Assembly (NCBI RefSeq): GCF_041435215.1 | Contig: NZ_CP108394.1 | Coordinates: forward strand, 6,572,001 to 6,636,000 | Source of the DNA: Streptomyces sp. NBC_01314 | GTDB taxonomy: Bacteria > Actinomycetota > Actinomycetes > Streptomycetales > Streptomycetaceae | DNA: 64,000 nucleotides | Direction of reading: 5' to 3' | In this document: in pieces, positions 1 through 7,771 of the stretch | Layout: every line of letters begins with the position of its first letter | Position numbering within the stretch: the stretch's first letter is position 1 | Notes under the pieces: model-generated | Told to the model about the DNA's origin: nothing | The model's input: only the letters and a program-made list of their open reading frames with translations | Database searches by the model: none | Program-made: the position numbers and the translations under genes

Positions 1-409
1 CGAGGTCGCGCTCACCGAGACCGGTGACGCGTTCGAGGCGCTCTCGCGCTTCGTGCACGCCTCGGCCGACGAACGGCTCAGCGCGCTCTGCCCGATGATC
101 CAGAACACGTTCGACAAGCGTCACCCCGACCTGGAGGCGGCGCGCGAGCGACTGGAGGAGCTGGTCGAAGGGGTCATGAAGCGCGCCAGGGACGCCGGGC
201 AGCTCCGCGCCGACGTGGGCGTCGGCGACCTGATGATCGCCGTCAGCCAGCTCAGCAGACCCCCGGCCGGCACCCAGTGCGCGGGCGTCGACCGCTTCCT
301 CCACCGCCACCTGCAACTGTTCCTGGACGGCCTGCGCGCCCCGGCCCGCTCCGAACTGCCCGGTGCCCCCGTCACCGTGGAGGACCTGCGGAGGCCCTAC
401 CCGTCCTGA
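1..409 (+). CDS. TetR-family regulator, C-terminal part (partial)
   Basis: The reading frame is open from the window edge to the stop at 407-409, giving about 135 residues with no start visible. The segment is helical and reads like the C-terminal ligand and dimerisation domain of a TetR repressor (ALTETGDAFEALSRFV; LMIAVSQLSRP; FLHRHLQLFLDGL). The DNA-binding helix-turn-helix would lie before the window. It sits directly upstream of, and in the same direction as, a DHA2 drug pump, a common repressor/pump arrangement. Family call is from the C-terminal domain only, so the subfamily is uncertain. Confidence 0.75.
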   Translation, partial: EVALTETGDAFEALSRFVHASADERLSALCPMIQNTFDKRHPDLEAARERLEELVEGVMKRARDAGQLRADVGVGDLMIAVSQLSRPPAGTQCAGVDRFLHRHLQLFLDGLRAPARSELPGAPVTVEDLRRPYPS

Positions 410-479
410 CCCGACCGAGCTGCCCTGACGGCCCTGACCGGACCCCGACCCGGTGGTCCGGCCCGACCCCGCCCTGACG

Positions 480-521
480 CACCGATCGCACCGCACCGAT
501 CGCACCGAACCGATCGCGCCG
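480..521. repeat. Tandem repeat, 3 x 14 bp
   Basis: Three consecutive copies of a 14-mer (CACCGATCGCACCG, the third degenerate) lie between the TetR gene and the MFS gene. Function unknown. It could be replication slippage or part of the regulatory region. Confidence 0.6.
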
Positions 522-530
522 ATCTCACCA

Positions 531-546
531 CTGTCGACGACGACAG
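531..546. promoter_or_regulatory. Palindrome, candidate TetR operator
   Basis: CTGTCG-ACGA-CGACAG is a perfect inverted repeat (6-bp arms, 4-bp spacer) about 75-90 bp upstream of the MFS start and downstream of the TetR gene. Position and symmetry fit a repressor site. The assignment to this TetR is inference. Confidence 0.4.
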
Positions 547-632
547 GCCACCGACAAGCTGCTATCTCCTGACGCCCTTTTCACCACCCGATACCGATTT
601 TTCCGTCACGAAGTCCCGAAGTGGGTATCCCC

Positions 633-2183
633 ATGTCCGAAACAGTCCGCAGCGCCGCCGGATCGGTGGACGATCCGCGTAACGACGCTCATTCCAACCG
701 CTGGAAAGCGCTCGTTTTCATCGCCCTCGCCCAGCTGATGGTCGTGCTCGACGCGACCATCGTGAACATCGCCCTCCCGTCCGCCCAGCAGGACCTGGGA
801 ATATCGGACGGCAACCGCCAGTGGGTCATCACCGCGTACGCGCTGGCCTTCGGCGGTCTGCTCCTCTTCGGCGGCCGTATCTCCGACCTGTGGGGCCGCA
901 AGCGCACCTTCGTCACCGGTCTGATCGGCTTCGCCGGCGCCTCCGCACTGGGCGGCGCGGCCACCAGTGAGGCCATGATGCTGGGCGCCCGCGCGCTCCA
1001 GGGCGCCTTCGGCGCACTGCTCGCGCCCGCCGCGCTCTCCCTCCTCGCCGTGATGTTCACCGACGCCAAGGAGCGCGCCAAGGCCTTCGGCATCTACGGC
1101 GCGATCGCCGGTGGTGGCGGCGCCGTGGGCCTGATCCTCGGCGGCTTCCTCACCGAGTACCTGGACTGGCGCTGGACCTTCTTCGTCAACATTCCGTTCG
1201 CCGTGATCGCGGCGGCCGGCGCGTACTTCGTCATCCGTGAGCCGGCGGGCGGCCGCAACCGCTCCCCGCTCGACATCCCCGGCGTGGTCCTGTCCACCCT
1301 GGGCCTGGTCACCCTGGTCTACGCCTTCACCCGGGCCGAGTCCGAGGGCTGGGGCGACTCGACGACCGTCTCCCTGTTCGTCGCCTCGGCGGTGCTTCTC
1401 GCGGCCTTCGTGCTCGTCGAGTCCAAGGTCAAGGCCCCGCTGCTGCCGCTGCGCGTGATCACCGAGCGCAACCGCGGCGGTGTCTACCTCTCCCTCGGGC
1501 TCGCGATCATCGCGATGTTCGGCCTGTTCCTCTTCCTGACCTACTACCTGCAGATCGTGAAGGGCTACTCGCCGGTCAAGACCGGTTTCGCCTTCCTGCC
1601 CATGATCGTGGGCATGATCACCGGCTCGACCCAGATCGGCACCCGTCTCATGACCCGGGTCGCGCCGCGCCTGCTGATGGGCCCCGGCTTCCTGGTCGCC
1701 GGCCTCGGCATGCTGCTGCTCACCCAGATGGAGATCGACTCCTCGTACGCCGGTCTGCTCCTGCCCGCCCAGCTGCTGCTCGGCCTCGGCATGGGTACGG
1801 CGTTCATGCCGGCGATGTCCCTCGCGACCTACGGTGTCGAACCGCGTGACGCGGGCGTGGCCTCCGCCATGGTCAACACCTCCCAGCAGGTCGGCGGCGC
1901 CATCGGCACGGCCCTCCTGAACACGATCGCCGCCTCCGCGACCACGTCCTACATCCAGGACCACATCGGCTCGGCCACCTCGAAGCCGGCCGCCCAGCTG
2001 GTCCAACTCCAGGGCATGGTCAACGGCTACACCAGCGCCATCTGGTTCGCCGTGGCGATCCTCGTGGCCTCCGCCGCCATCGCCTTCACCCTCATCACCA
2101 CCGGCAAGCCGGACATGACGGCCAACGCCGGAGCGGGCGAGGGCGCGACGGACGAGATCAAGATTCCGGTGATCGCCCACTGA
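633..2183 (+). CDS. MFS transporter, DHA2 (EmrB/QacA) family, 14 TM
   Basis: This is a proton-driven drug exporter of the 14-helix DHA2 family in the cytoplasmic membrane. From the ATG it has 516 residues. The N-terminal motif LDATIVNIALPS, the motif A-like loop GRISDLWGRKR and the antiporter motif C-like GAIAGGGGAVGLILGG are visible, and hydrophobic helices run to the C-terminus. An in-frame GTG at 621 would add four residues; neither start has a strong ribosome site, and ATG at 633 is preferred. It follows a TetR gene and a palindrome. A long hairpin terminator follows. Substrate cannot be told from sequence. Confidence 0.9.
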   Translation: MSETVRSAAGSVDDPRNDAHSNRWKALVFIALAQLMVVLDATIVNIALPSAQQDLGISDGNRQWVITAYALAFGGLLLFGGRISDLWGRKRTFVTGLIGFAGASALGGAATSEAMMLGARALQGAFGALLAPAALSLLAVMFTDAKERAKAFGIYGAIAGGGGAVGLILGGFLTEYLDWRWTFFVNIPFAVIAAAGAYFVIREPAGGRNRSPLDIPGVVLSTLGLVTLVYAFTRAESEGWGDSTTVSLFVASAVLLAAFVLVESKVKAPLLPLRVITERNRGGVYLSLGLAIIAMFGLFLFLTYYLQIVKGYSPVKTGFAFLPMIVGMITGSTQIGTRLMTRVAPRLLMGPGFLVAGLGMLLLTQMEIDSSYAGLLLPAQLLLGLGMGTAFMPAMSLATYGVEPRDAGVASAMVNTSQQVGGAIGTALLNTIAASATTSYIQDHIGSATSKPAAQLVQLQGMVNGYTSAIWFAVAILVASAAIAFTLITTGKPDMTANAGAGEGATDEIKIPVIAH

Positions 2184-2202
2184 GACGACCTCGACGAACG
2201 AC

Positions 2203-2254
2203 GACGGGGCGGGGTGGGACCGAGGCGAAGCCCTCGGTCCCACCCCGCCCCGTC
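2203..2254. terminator. Strong bidirectional hairpin terminator
   Basis: A near-perfect inverted repeat of more than 20 bp per arm with a short loop lies 20 bp after the MFS stop. It separates the MFS gene from the convergent MarR gene. Confidence 0.85.
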
Positions 2255-2284
2255 AGGGGTGCGGGAACTGCGCGCGACCAGCCC
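2254..2284. repeat. Dispersed Streptomyces intergenic repeat (copy 1)
   Basis: The stretch CAGGGGTGCGGGAACTGCGC followed by GCGACCAGCCC resembles stretches near 40.43, 55.87, 60.6 and 63.3 kb. All are intergenic and next to gene ends. Confidence 0.6.
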
Positions 2285-2365
2285 AAGAGGACTCGCAGCC
2301 GTAGACGGTCGGCAGTAACGGTCGGCAGTACAACCAGGGCACCCCTCGACTCACCCGGCGGAGCG

Positions 2366-2872
2366 CTACCGCAGCCAGGGCAGATCCGCGCCCGCCTCCG
2401 ACGGCTGAAGCCCCTCGGCGACGATCTCCATGATCTCGCCGAGGGCTTTCCGCTGTTCCGCCGACAACCGGTCGAACAGCGCCTGCCGCACCGCGGCCAC
2501 ATGTCCCGGCGCGCTCTTCGAGAGCATCTCTGCGCCCCCGTCCGTCAGCACCGTGAACTGCCCCCGTTTGTCCGACGGGCAGTCCTCGCGCCGCACCCAC
2601 CCGTTCTTCTCCAGCCGGGCCACGGCGTGCGACAGCCGCGACCGCGTGATCTTCGTCCGCATCGCCAGCTCGGTCATCCGTAGCCGCCGCAGTGGCGCTG
2701 CGGACAGCACCACGAGCAGGCGGTAATAGAGGTGCGGCATGCCCGCATCGCGCTGCAGCTGGCGGTCGAGATGGTCCTCGAGCAGGGTCGCGGCGTGCAC
2801 ATAGGCGATCCAGGTGCGCTGTTCCTCATCGGTGAGCCAGCGGGGTTCTTCCTCAGTGGATGCGGTCTTCAT
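2366..2872 (-). CDS. MarR-family transcriptional regulator
   Basis: This 168-residue winged-helix repressor has the MarR layout: N-terminal dimerisation helices (EEQRTWIAYVHAATLLEDHL), a recognition helix region (LAMRTKITRSRLSHAVARLEKNGWV) and the DxR wing motif (DCPSDKRGQFTVLTDGG). The usual family length is 140-170. It is transcribed divergently from an aromatic-ring dioxygenase-like gene, the typical arrangement for a MarR repressor sensing a phenolic or quinone-like compound; ligand is inference. Two similar 15-bp elements lie in the shared intergenic region. Confidence 0.92.
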   Translation of the reverse strand: MKTASTEEEPRWLTDEEQRTWIAYVHAATLLEDHLDRQLQRDAGMPHLYYRLLVVLSAAPLRRLRMTELAMRTKITRSRLSHAVARLEKNGWVRREDCPSDKRGQFTVLTDGGAEMLSKSAPGHVAAVRQALFDRLSAEQRKALGEIMEIVAEGLQPSEAGADLPWLR

Positions 2873-2896
2873 GCCCCCACTGTACGAGGCTCCTTC

Positions 2897-2953
2897 TTGA
2901 AATTTGAACTATAGAGATGTAAGGTGAAACAAGAAATATTGAGACTTCAACTA
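2897..2953. promoter_or_regulatory. Paired 15-bp elements, candidate MarR operators
   Basis: TTGAAATTTGAACTA (2897-2911) and TTGAGACTTCAACTA (2939-2953) match at 12 of 15 positions and start 42 bp apart, four helical turns. The second has a TTGA-N4-TCAA dyad. The region is AT-rich against its surroundings and lies between the divergent MarR and dioxygenase genes. Binding by MarR is inferred from context. Confidence 0.6.
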
Positions 2954-3078
2954 CTGGGGAGTTGGAAGGAGTCTCAAGTGCCTGGAGTGCCAGGCGAAAC
3001 CAAGGAGACAGAAGCGACCACCGGGCCCGCCGAGGCGCGCGTGTCGTGTGCGTCGCGCGTGTTGAGGGAGTCACCCCT

Positions 3079-3864
3079 ATGTCCGCCGCCACCGCCGAGC
3101 GCATGCCCGCCGTGTACCTGAGTCACGGGGCCCCACCGCTCGCCGACGACCCGATCTGGCCCGGCGAGCTCGCCGCCTGGTCGGCGACCCTGCCCCGCCC
3201 CAAGGCCATCCTCATGGTCTCCGCCCACTGGGAGGAGGCCCCGCTCGCGCTCGGCGCCGTCGACCCCGTCCCCCTGGTCTACGACTTCTGGGGCTTTCCC
3301 GAGCACTACTACCAGGTCCGGTACGGGGCCCCGGGCGCCCCCGGGCTGGCGGCCTCGGTCCGCAAACTGCTCCAGGCCCCCGGCATTCCCGTCCAGGACA
3401 TCCCTGACCGGGGCCTCGACCACGGAGCGTACGTCCCCCTGGTGGAGATGTACCCGGACGCCGACATCCCGGTCCTGCAGATCTCCATGCCGACGCTCGA
3501 CCCGCTGAAGCTGATGGACGTCGGCCGCAAGCTGGCCCCCCTCCGCGACGAGGGCGTGCTGATCATCGGCTCCGGCTTCTTCACCCACAACCTGGCCGCC
3601 CTCCGCCAGGGCGGCGTCCCCACCTGGTCCGCCGAGTTCGACGACTGGGGCCGGCGAGCCCTCGAATCCCGGGACTGGGACGCCCTCCTCGACTTCCTCC
3701 ACAAGTCCCCGGCCGGTCAGCTGGCCCACCCCCGCACGGAGCACTTCGCCCCCCTCTTCGTCACCATGGGCGCGGCCGAGGCCACCGGCGAACTGGACGC
3801 GCAGAGGTCGGTGATCGACGGCTTCTGGAACGGGCTGGCGAAGCGGTCGGTGCAGTTCGGCTAG
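3079..3864 (+). CDS. Class III extradiol dioxygenase (DODA/LigB-like)
   Basis: The 261-residue enzyme resembles the 4,5-DOPA-extradiol-dioxygenase (YgiD-like) branch of the LigB superfamily, which uses non-haem metal to cleave aromatic rings. Visible metal/active-site histidines are in YLSHGAPPL near the N-terminus, SAHWEE, LDHGAYVPL and SGFFTHNL. The ATG at 3079 follows a GGGAG site; an in-frame start at 2962 would add an unlikely 39-residue arginine-rich leader. The gene is divergent from marR. Physiological substrate is unknown, and many family members remain uncharacterised. Confidence 0.85.
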   Translation: MSAATAERMPAVYLSHGAPPLADDPIWPGELAAWSATLPRPKAILMVSAHWEEAPLALGAVDPVPLVYDFWGFPEHYYQVRYGAPGAPGLAASVRKLLQAPGIPVQDIPDRGLDHGAYVPLVEMYPDADIPVLQISMPTLDPLKLMDVGRKLAPLRDEGVLIIGSGFFTHNLAALRQGGVPTWSAEFDDWGRRALESRDWDALLDFLHKSPAGQLAHPRTEHFAPLFVTMGAAEATGELDAQRSVIDGFWNGLAKRSVQFG

Positions 3865-3897
3865 CCGCTCCCGCACCCCGGCGACGGGGCAGGTCGG

Positions 3898-4095
3898 TAC
3901 GTACGGGCACAGGCTCAGCCCCACGGGCACACGGGTTCTGCGCCCACGGTCACAGACTCGGCCCCCATGGGCATACGGGTTTTGCGCCCACGGGCACAGG
4001 CTCAGCCCCCACGGGCACACGGGCACACGGGCACACGGGCACACGGGCACAGCGCCCACGGCCTCATGGGCTCAGGGTGTACGGCCTCATGGGCC
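3898..4095. repeat. Degenerate repeat block with 5 x 8-bp array
   Basis: The block is built of imperfect copies of a roughly 45-bp unit rich in ACGGGCAC. At 4011-4050 the octamer ACGGGCAC repeats five times without change. It fills most of the 375-bp gap between the dioxygenase and the DUF1330 gene. No ORF of interest is seen in it. Confidence 0.8.
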
Positions 4096-4104
4096 ATGGC
4101 GCGC

Positions 4105-4145
4105 GGGCCGGGGTCGATGACCTGACAGGTCATCGACCCCGGCCC
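4105..4145. promoter_or_regulatory. Perfect 41-bp palindrome
   Basis: Two perfect 20-bp arms (left arm starts GGGCCGGGGTCGATGACC) flank a single central A. It could be a terminator for the dioxygenase gene or a large operator or cruciform site. There is no U-tract. The next gene starts 94 bp downstream. Confidence 0.6.
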
Positions 4146-4154
4146 GTACGTCTG

Positions 4155-4170
4155 ACACGGTCGTCCGTGT
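4155..4170. promoter_or_regulatory. Palindrome upstream of the DUF1330 gene
   Basis: ACACGG-TCGT-CCGTGT is a perfect 16-bp dyad placed 70 bp before the DUF1330 start codon. It is a candidate operator, with no regulator assignable from the sequence. Confidence 0.35.
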
Positions 4171-4239
4171 ACGGAGCGGCGGCTCGTCCGAGCCGCGCCC
4201 GCGTGAGCCCGACCGAGCCCGACCGACCGGAAGGACGCC

Positions 4240-4587
4240 ATGCCCGCCTACGCCATCGCCCACCTGAAGGACCCCGCCCCGCACCCGGAGGTCGCCGAGT
4301 ACATCGAGCGCATCCCCGCCACCTTCGAGCCGTTCGGCGGCCGCTTCCTCGTGCATGGCGCCCAGCACGAGGTGCAGGAGGGAAGCTGGCCCGGAGGCGT
4401 CGTGGTGATCGGTTTCCCCGGGATCGCCGAGGCGCGGAGCTGGTGGGACTCACCGGCGTACCAGGAGATCGCCCCGCTGCGGTCACGCCACATCCAGGGC
4501 GACATCATCCTGGTCGAAGGGGTGTCTGAGAACTACGACCCCAGCGCCACCGCGAAGGCCATGAGGGAGTCCCTGCCCGCCGGGTAG
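4240..4587 (+). CDS. DUF1330 domain protein
   Basis: This 115-residue protein has the small ferredoxin-like alpha/beta fold family DUF1330: PAYAIAHLK at the N-terminus, FEPFGGRFLVHG, a second strand GVVVIGFPGIAEARSWWDSPAYQEIAPLR and a C-terminal strand DIILVEGV. GGAAGGACGCC precedes the ATG as a ribosome site. The biochemical role of the family is not established. It stands alone between a repeat block and a convergent acetyltransferase gene. Confidence 0.88.
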   Translation: MPAYAIAHLKDPAPHPEVAEYIERIPATFEPFGGRFLVHGAQHEVQEGSWPGGVVVIGFPGIAEARSWWDSPAYQEIAPLRSRHIQGDIILVEGVSENYDPSATAKAMRESLPAG

Positions 4588-4640
4588 CGCGTCCGGCCGA
4601 GCGGCGGAACGGGTCGGCGGCAAGGGTTCGAAGCCCTGAT

Positions 4641-5159
4641 TCAAAGCCCCTTCTCGTACCAGGCCACATCCCAGTACCGCCCGAACTTCCGCCCGACCTC
4701 CCGATACGTGCCGACGTACCGGAAGCCGAACCGCTCGTGCAACCGCGTCGACGCCTCGTTCGGCTGGGCGATCCCGGCGTAGGCGCGATGGATGTCCTCG
4801 TCGGCGAGCGCCTCGAACAAGGCCTTGTACAGCAGCGTGCCCACGCCCTGGCCGCCCGCGTCCGGGGCGAGGTACACCGACACCTCCACCGAGGTGTCGT
4901 ACGCCGGTTTCACGCGAAACGCGCTGCTCGTGGCGTACCCAAGAATCCGCTGTGAACCGGTGTCGACGGCAACCATCAGGCGGTGCGGGCCGTCTTCAGG
5001 GTGGGAGAGAAACCAAGGCCGGCGCTCTTCCGGAGTGAAGACAGCGGTGTCGAATGTGAGGGGCGTCTCAAGGACGTAGTGGTTGTAGATGTCGGTGAGG
5101 GCGGCGAGGTCGGTCTCGACTCCTGGTCTGACCTGCACCTCTACGGACTCTCCGGACAT
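4641..5159 (-). CDS. GNAT N-acetyltransferase, phosphinothricin acetyltransferase-like
   Basis: The 172-residue protein follows the PAT/Bar pattern: IYNHYVLETPLTFDT, then SAFRVKPAYDTSVEVSVYLAPDAGGQGVGTLLYKALFEAL (the acetyl-CoA loop is AGGQGVG), and NEASTRLHERFGFRYVGTYREVGRKFGRYWDVAWYEKGL. Such enzymes acetylate the amino group of phosphinothricin or methionine-derived analogues; housekeeping homologues often act on other amines. The ATG at 5159 has a GAGGGAGG ribosome site, so the frame upstream of it is not coding. It diverges from hrdD, and the shared gap holds the SigR promoter. Confidence 0.88.
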   Translation of the reverse strand: MSGESVEVQVRPGVETDLAALTDIYNHYVLETPLTFDTAVFTPEERRPWFLSHPEDGPHRLMVAVDTGSQRILGYATSSAFRVKPAYDTSVEVSVYLAPDAGGQGVGTLLYKALFEALADEDIHRAYAGIAQPNEASTRLHERFGFRYVGTYREVGRKFGRYWDVAWYEKGL

Positions 5160-5219
5160 CTCGCCTCCCTCTGTAGCGGCACAGGGTACTGCAAGATCAG
5201 AAAAATAGTGGGACGGGTT

Positions 5220-5246
5220 GGGAATTCTGTCCTGATTCCAGTCGTT
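5220..5246 (+). promoter_or_regulatory. SigR-type promoter of hrdD
   Basis: GGGAAT (5220-5225), an 18-bp spacer and GTT (5244-5246) match the thiol-oxidative-stress sigma factor SigR consensus GGAAT-N18-GTT exactly. In S. coelicolor hrdD is a known SigR target, which supports the call. Expected transcript start is near 5252. Confidence 0.85.
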
Positions 5247-5329
5247 GTTTCCTTCGGAAGCAGGGCACTCGGGAGAGTGTCCGAGCGGCCGCATCAAGAC
5301 CCACGCAGGACCAGATACGACCCTGCCAG

Positions 5330-5373
5330 CCCTCCCCCACTCTCGACTGCGCTCGAGCGGGGGGACCCCCAAC
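5330..5373 (-). repeat. Dispersed repeat with dyad, in the hrdD leader
   Basis: The core CCCCACTCTCGACTGCGCTC, followed by GAGCGGGGGG, can fold through CTCGA/TCGAG and C-run/G-run arms. Related elements, in the opposite orientation, occur at 33756-33796 and 53268-53310. Here it lies in the predicted 5' untranslated region of the SigR transcript, ending about 15 nt before the hrdD start. Confidence 0.75.
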
Positions 5374-5387
5374 GCAAGGGAGCACGC

Positions 5388-6383
5388 ATGGCAACCCGTG
5401 CCGTCGCCGCTCGTCGTTCGTCCGCCGGCCGGACCGACGCGGCTCGCAGCGTTCGCGCCTCTGGCGGCGAGATCGCCGACCGCGACCTGGTCGGCATGTA
5501 CCTCGACGAGATCGCGCGTACACCGCTGCTCGACGCCGCCAAGGAAGTCGAGCTGTCCCAGATGATCGAGGCGGGTGTGTTCGCGCAGCAGATCCTCGAC
5601 GGCGAGGAGGCGCCCAAGGCGGACGCCACTCGCGAAGAGCTCGAAGCCCTCGTCGCCGACAGTGAGCGGGCCAAGGACGTCTTCATACGGTCGAACCTGC
5701 GCCTTGTCGTGGCTGTCGCCCGGCGTTATCCGCGCAGCGGCCTCCCCCTGCTCGACCTCATCCAGGAGGGCAACGCCGGCCTGGTGCGCGCGGTCGAGAA
5801 GTTCGACTACCGCAAGGGCTTCAAGTTCTCGACGTACGCCACCTGGTGGATCCGTCAGGCCATCACCCGTTCGATCGCGGACCAGTCGCGCACCATCCGG
5901 CTGCCCGTCCACCTCGTCGAGGAGCTGGGCCGGATCCGCCGCGTGCAGCGGGAGTTCAACCGCGAGCACGGGCGCGACCCCGAGCCCCAGGAGATCGCCA
6001 CCGAGCTCGGTTCCAACGCGGACCGTGTCATCGACGTCCTCGACTGGGCCCGCGACCCGGTCTCGCTGAACATGTCGGTGGACGACGACGGCGACACCCA
6101 GTTCGGCGACCTGCTGGAGGACACCTCCGCGGTCTCGCCCGAGCAGTCCGTGCTCACCCTGCTGCGCAGCGAGGAGCTGGACGACCTCATCGGGCGCCTC
6201 GACCAGCGCACCGCGTCCATCATCAAGATGCGGTACGGCATCGACGACGGCCGAGAGCGCACCCTCACCGAGGTCGGCAAGGAACACGGGCTCACCCGCG
6301 AGCGAATCCGCCAGATCGAGAAGCACGCCCTGCTCGAACTGAAGAAGCTCGCCCGTGACACGGGCTTCGACGCGGTCGCCTGA
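5388..6383 (+). CDS. hrdD: RNA polymerase sigma factor HrdD (group 2 sigma-70)
   Basis: The 331-residue protein has region 1.2 (DLVGMYLDEIARTPLLDAAKE), region 2 (RSNLRLVVAVARRYPRSGL; the -10 recognition segment KFSTYATWWIRQAI), region 3 (RTIRLPVHLVEELGRI) and region 4 (MRYGIDDGRERTLTEVGKEHGLTRERIRQIE, the -35 helix-turn-helix). It lacks the long acidic N-terminus of HrdB, as HrdD does. The start MATRAVAARR follows AAGGGAGC. A SigR promoter and a structured leader precede it, suggesting induction by disulphide stress. Confidence 0.93.
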   Translation: MATRAVAARRSSAGRTDAARSVRASGGEIADRDLVGMYLDEIARTPLLDAAKEVELSQMIEAGVFAQQILDGEEAPKADATREELEALVADSERAKDVFIRSNLRLVVAVARRYPRSGLPLLDLIQEGNAGLVRAVEKFDYRKGFKFSTYATWWIRQAITRSIADQSRTIRLPVHLVEELGRIRRVQREFNREHGRDPEPQEIATELGSNADRVIDVLDWARDPVSLNMSVDDDGDTQFGDLLEDTSAVSPEQSVLTLLRSEELDDLIGRLDQRTASIIKMRYGIDDGRERTLTEVGKEHGLTRERIRQIEKHALLELKKLARDTGFDAVA

Positions 6384-6754
6384 CCCGTTCGAGGGATCAG
6401 TACGGACGAATCCCGCCCGGTACGGACCAAGGCCCCGTACGGCCCAATCCGTGGGGCCGCCACGGGGCTTGGCCCGGCGCAGCGCCGTACGCCGGCCGCA
6501 CCTTGGCCGTTCTGTGCCGCTACTTGGCCGTACTACGCCGCTTCAACTCCCCGTTCCCGGGGCACAAGACCTCAGGGCCACGACTTCACCGGGCCCGGAG
6601 CCACCAGGCCCGGGACCCCGAAGCCACCCGAAGCCGAGTCCCGACGCTCTCCCCCCAGCGCCGGGACTCTTCAAGAGCCGGGCTCCGGCGCCACCCCCCC
6701 CGGCGCCGGAGCCCGGCTCCACCCCACCTCTCATGCCGGGTCCCCTGCGGCGTC

Positions 6755-7729
6755 TCACGCCTCGGAGGCGCCGGTCGCCCGAGTCAGCCGTGAGCCCAAC
6801 TCCCGTACGTACCCGATCAGTTCCGGCGGCTCATGCACCGTGAAGTCGCAGTCGATCATCGCGAGCCGTACGGCGAGCCACTCCACGGAGTCGCCGACGG
6901 AGGCCCTCAGCCGGCAGCTGTGCTCGTCGACGGCTTCGGGCGCACCGAACCAGCGGGGCAGCCGGGCCACGATGAACTCGGCGGGCGCGGCGAAGGTGAC
7001 GTCGAACGCGTAGGTCTCCTGCCGCCGGTACATCGACTGCCGCAGATACTCCTCCGCACTCCCCGTCGGCAGCTCGCGCGGTGCGAACCGGGCGCCCGTG
7101 GCGAAGGGTTCCTCGACCCGGTCGACCCGGAAGGTGCGCCAGTCGGCGCGGTCGAGGTCGTACGCGACGAGATACCAGCGGCGGCCCGTCGAGACGAGCC
7201 GGTACGGCTCGCAGTGGCGCCGTGAGTCCGTGCCGTCCCCGGAACGGTAGGCGAAGCGCAGCCGCTCCTGACCCGCCACCGCCGAGGCCATCACGGTCAA
7301 CGTCTCGGGCGCGACGGTCGCCCCGTCGCCGCTGGTCAGGGGAGTGGTGGCGGCCTGCAGCGTGGAGACCCGGTGGCGCAACCGTGACGGCAGCACCTGT
7401 TCGAGCTTGGCGAGCGCCCGTACGGACGCCTCGTCCACCCCCGCCACGGCGTGCCCGGCCCCGGCCCGCAGCCCCACCGCGATCGCCACCGCCTCCTCGT
7501 CGTCCAGCACCAGCGGGGGCATCGCCTTCCCCGCCACCAGCCGGTACCCGCCCTCGGCCCCCATGGTCGCCTGCACCGGATACCCCAACTCCCGCAGCCG
7601 GTCGATGTCCCGCCGAACGGTCCGCCGCGAAACCCCCAGCCGCCCGGCGAGCTCACCACCGGGCCACTCACGGGGCGTCTGGAGGAGGGAGAGAAGCTGA
7701 AGGAGCCGCGCCGGAGTGTCCGTAGTCAT
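6755..7729 (-). CDS. WYL-domain transcriptional regulator (YafY/DeoR-type HTH)
   Basis: The 324-residue protein has an N-terminal winged helix (TPARLLQLLSLLQTPREWPGGELAGRLGVSRRTVRRDIDRLRELGYPV), a middle WYL domain (LRFAYRSGDGTDSRRHCEPYRLVSTGRRWYLVAYDLDRADWRTFRVDRV) and a C-terminal WCX-like segment. The ATG at 7729 begins MTTDTPARLL and is preferred; the 49-codon upstream extension has no family features. It is divergent from an MFS pump, and a 21-bp palindrome lies between them. WYL domains sense small ligands or nucleic acids; the ligand here is unknown. Confidence 0.9.
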   Translation of the reverse strand: MTTDTPARLLQLLSLLQTPREWPGGELAGRLGVSRRTVRRDIDRLRELGYPVQATMGAEGGYRLVAGKAMPPLVLDDEEAVAIAVGLRAGAGHAVAGVDEASVRALAKLEQVLPSRLRHRVSTLQAATTPLTSGDGATVAPETLTVMASAVAGQERLRFAYRSGDGTDSRRHCEPYRLVSTGRRWYLVAYDLDRADWRTFRVDRVEEPFATGARFAPRELPTGSAEEYLRQSMYRRQETYAFDVTFAAPAEFIVARLPRWFGAPEAVDEHSCRLRASVGDSVEWLAVRLAMIDCDFTVHEPPELIGYVRELGSRLTRATGASEA

Positions 7730-7750
7730 GGATACGAGAATGCCGCAGAA

Positions 7751-7771
7751 GTAGGACACGATCTGTCCTAC
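7751..7771. promoter_or_regulatory. 21-bp palindromic operator candidate
   Basis: GTAGGACA-N5-TGTCCTAC is a perfect dyad exactly in the 62-bp gap between the divergent WYL regulator and MFS genes, 22 bp before the regulator start. It is the obvious binding site for the WYL protein. The pairing is inference. Confidence 0.7.

Noticed and set aside
606..2243. Long minus-strand open frame opposite the first MFS gene
   Set aside because: Gly/Arg/Asp-rich low-complexity product with no family pattern; it is the GC-bias shadow of the transporter. The same applies to 7768-9861, 23903-26776, 46113-47441 and similar frames.
3898..4095. CRISPR-like array
   Set aside because: Repeats are contiguous or degenerate, with no unique spacers of constant length and no cas genes.
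5160..6326. Upstream extension of the PAT-like acetyltransferase frame
   Set aside because: It is antisense to hrdD and lacks protein features; the ATG at 5159 has a strong ribosome site.
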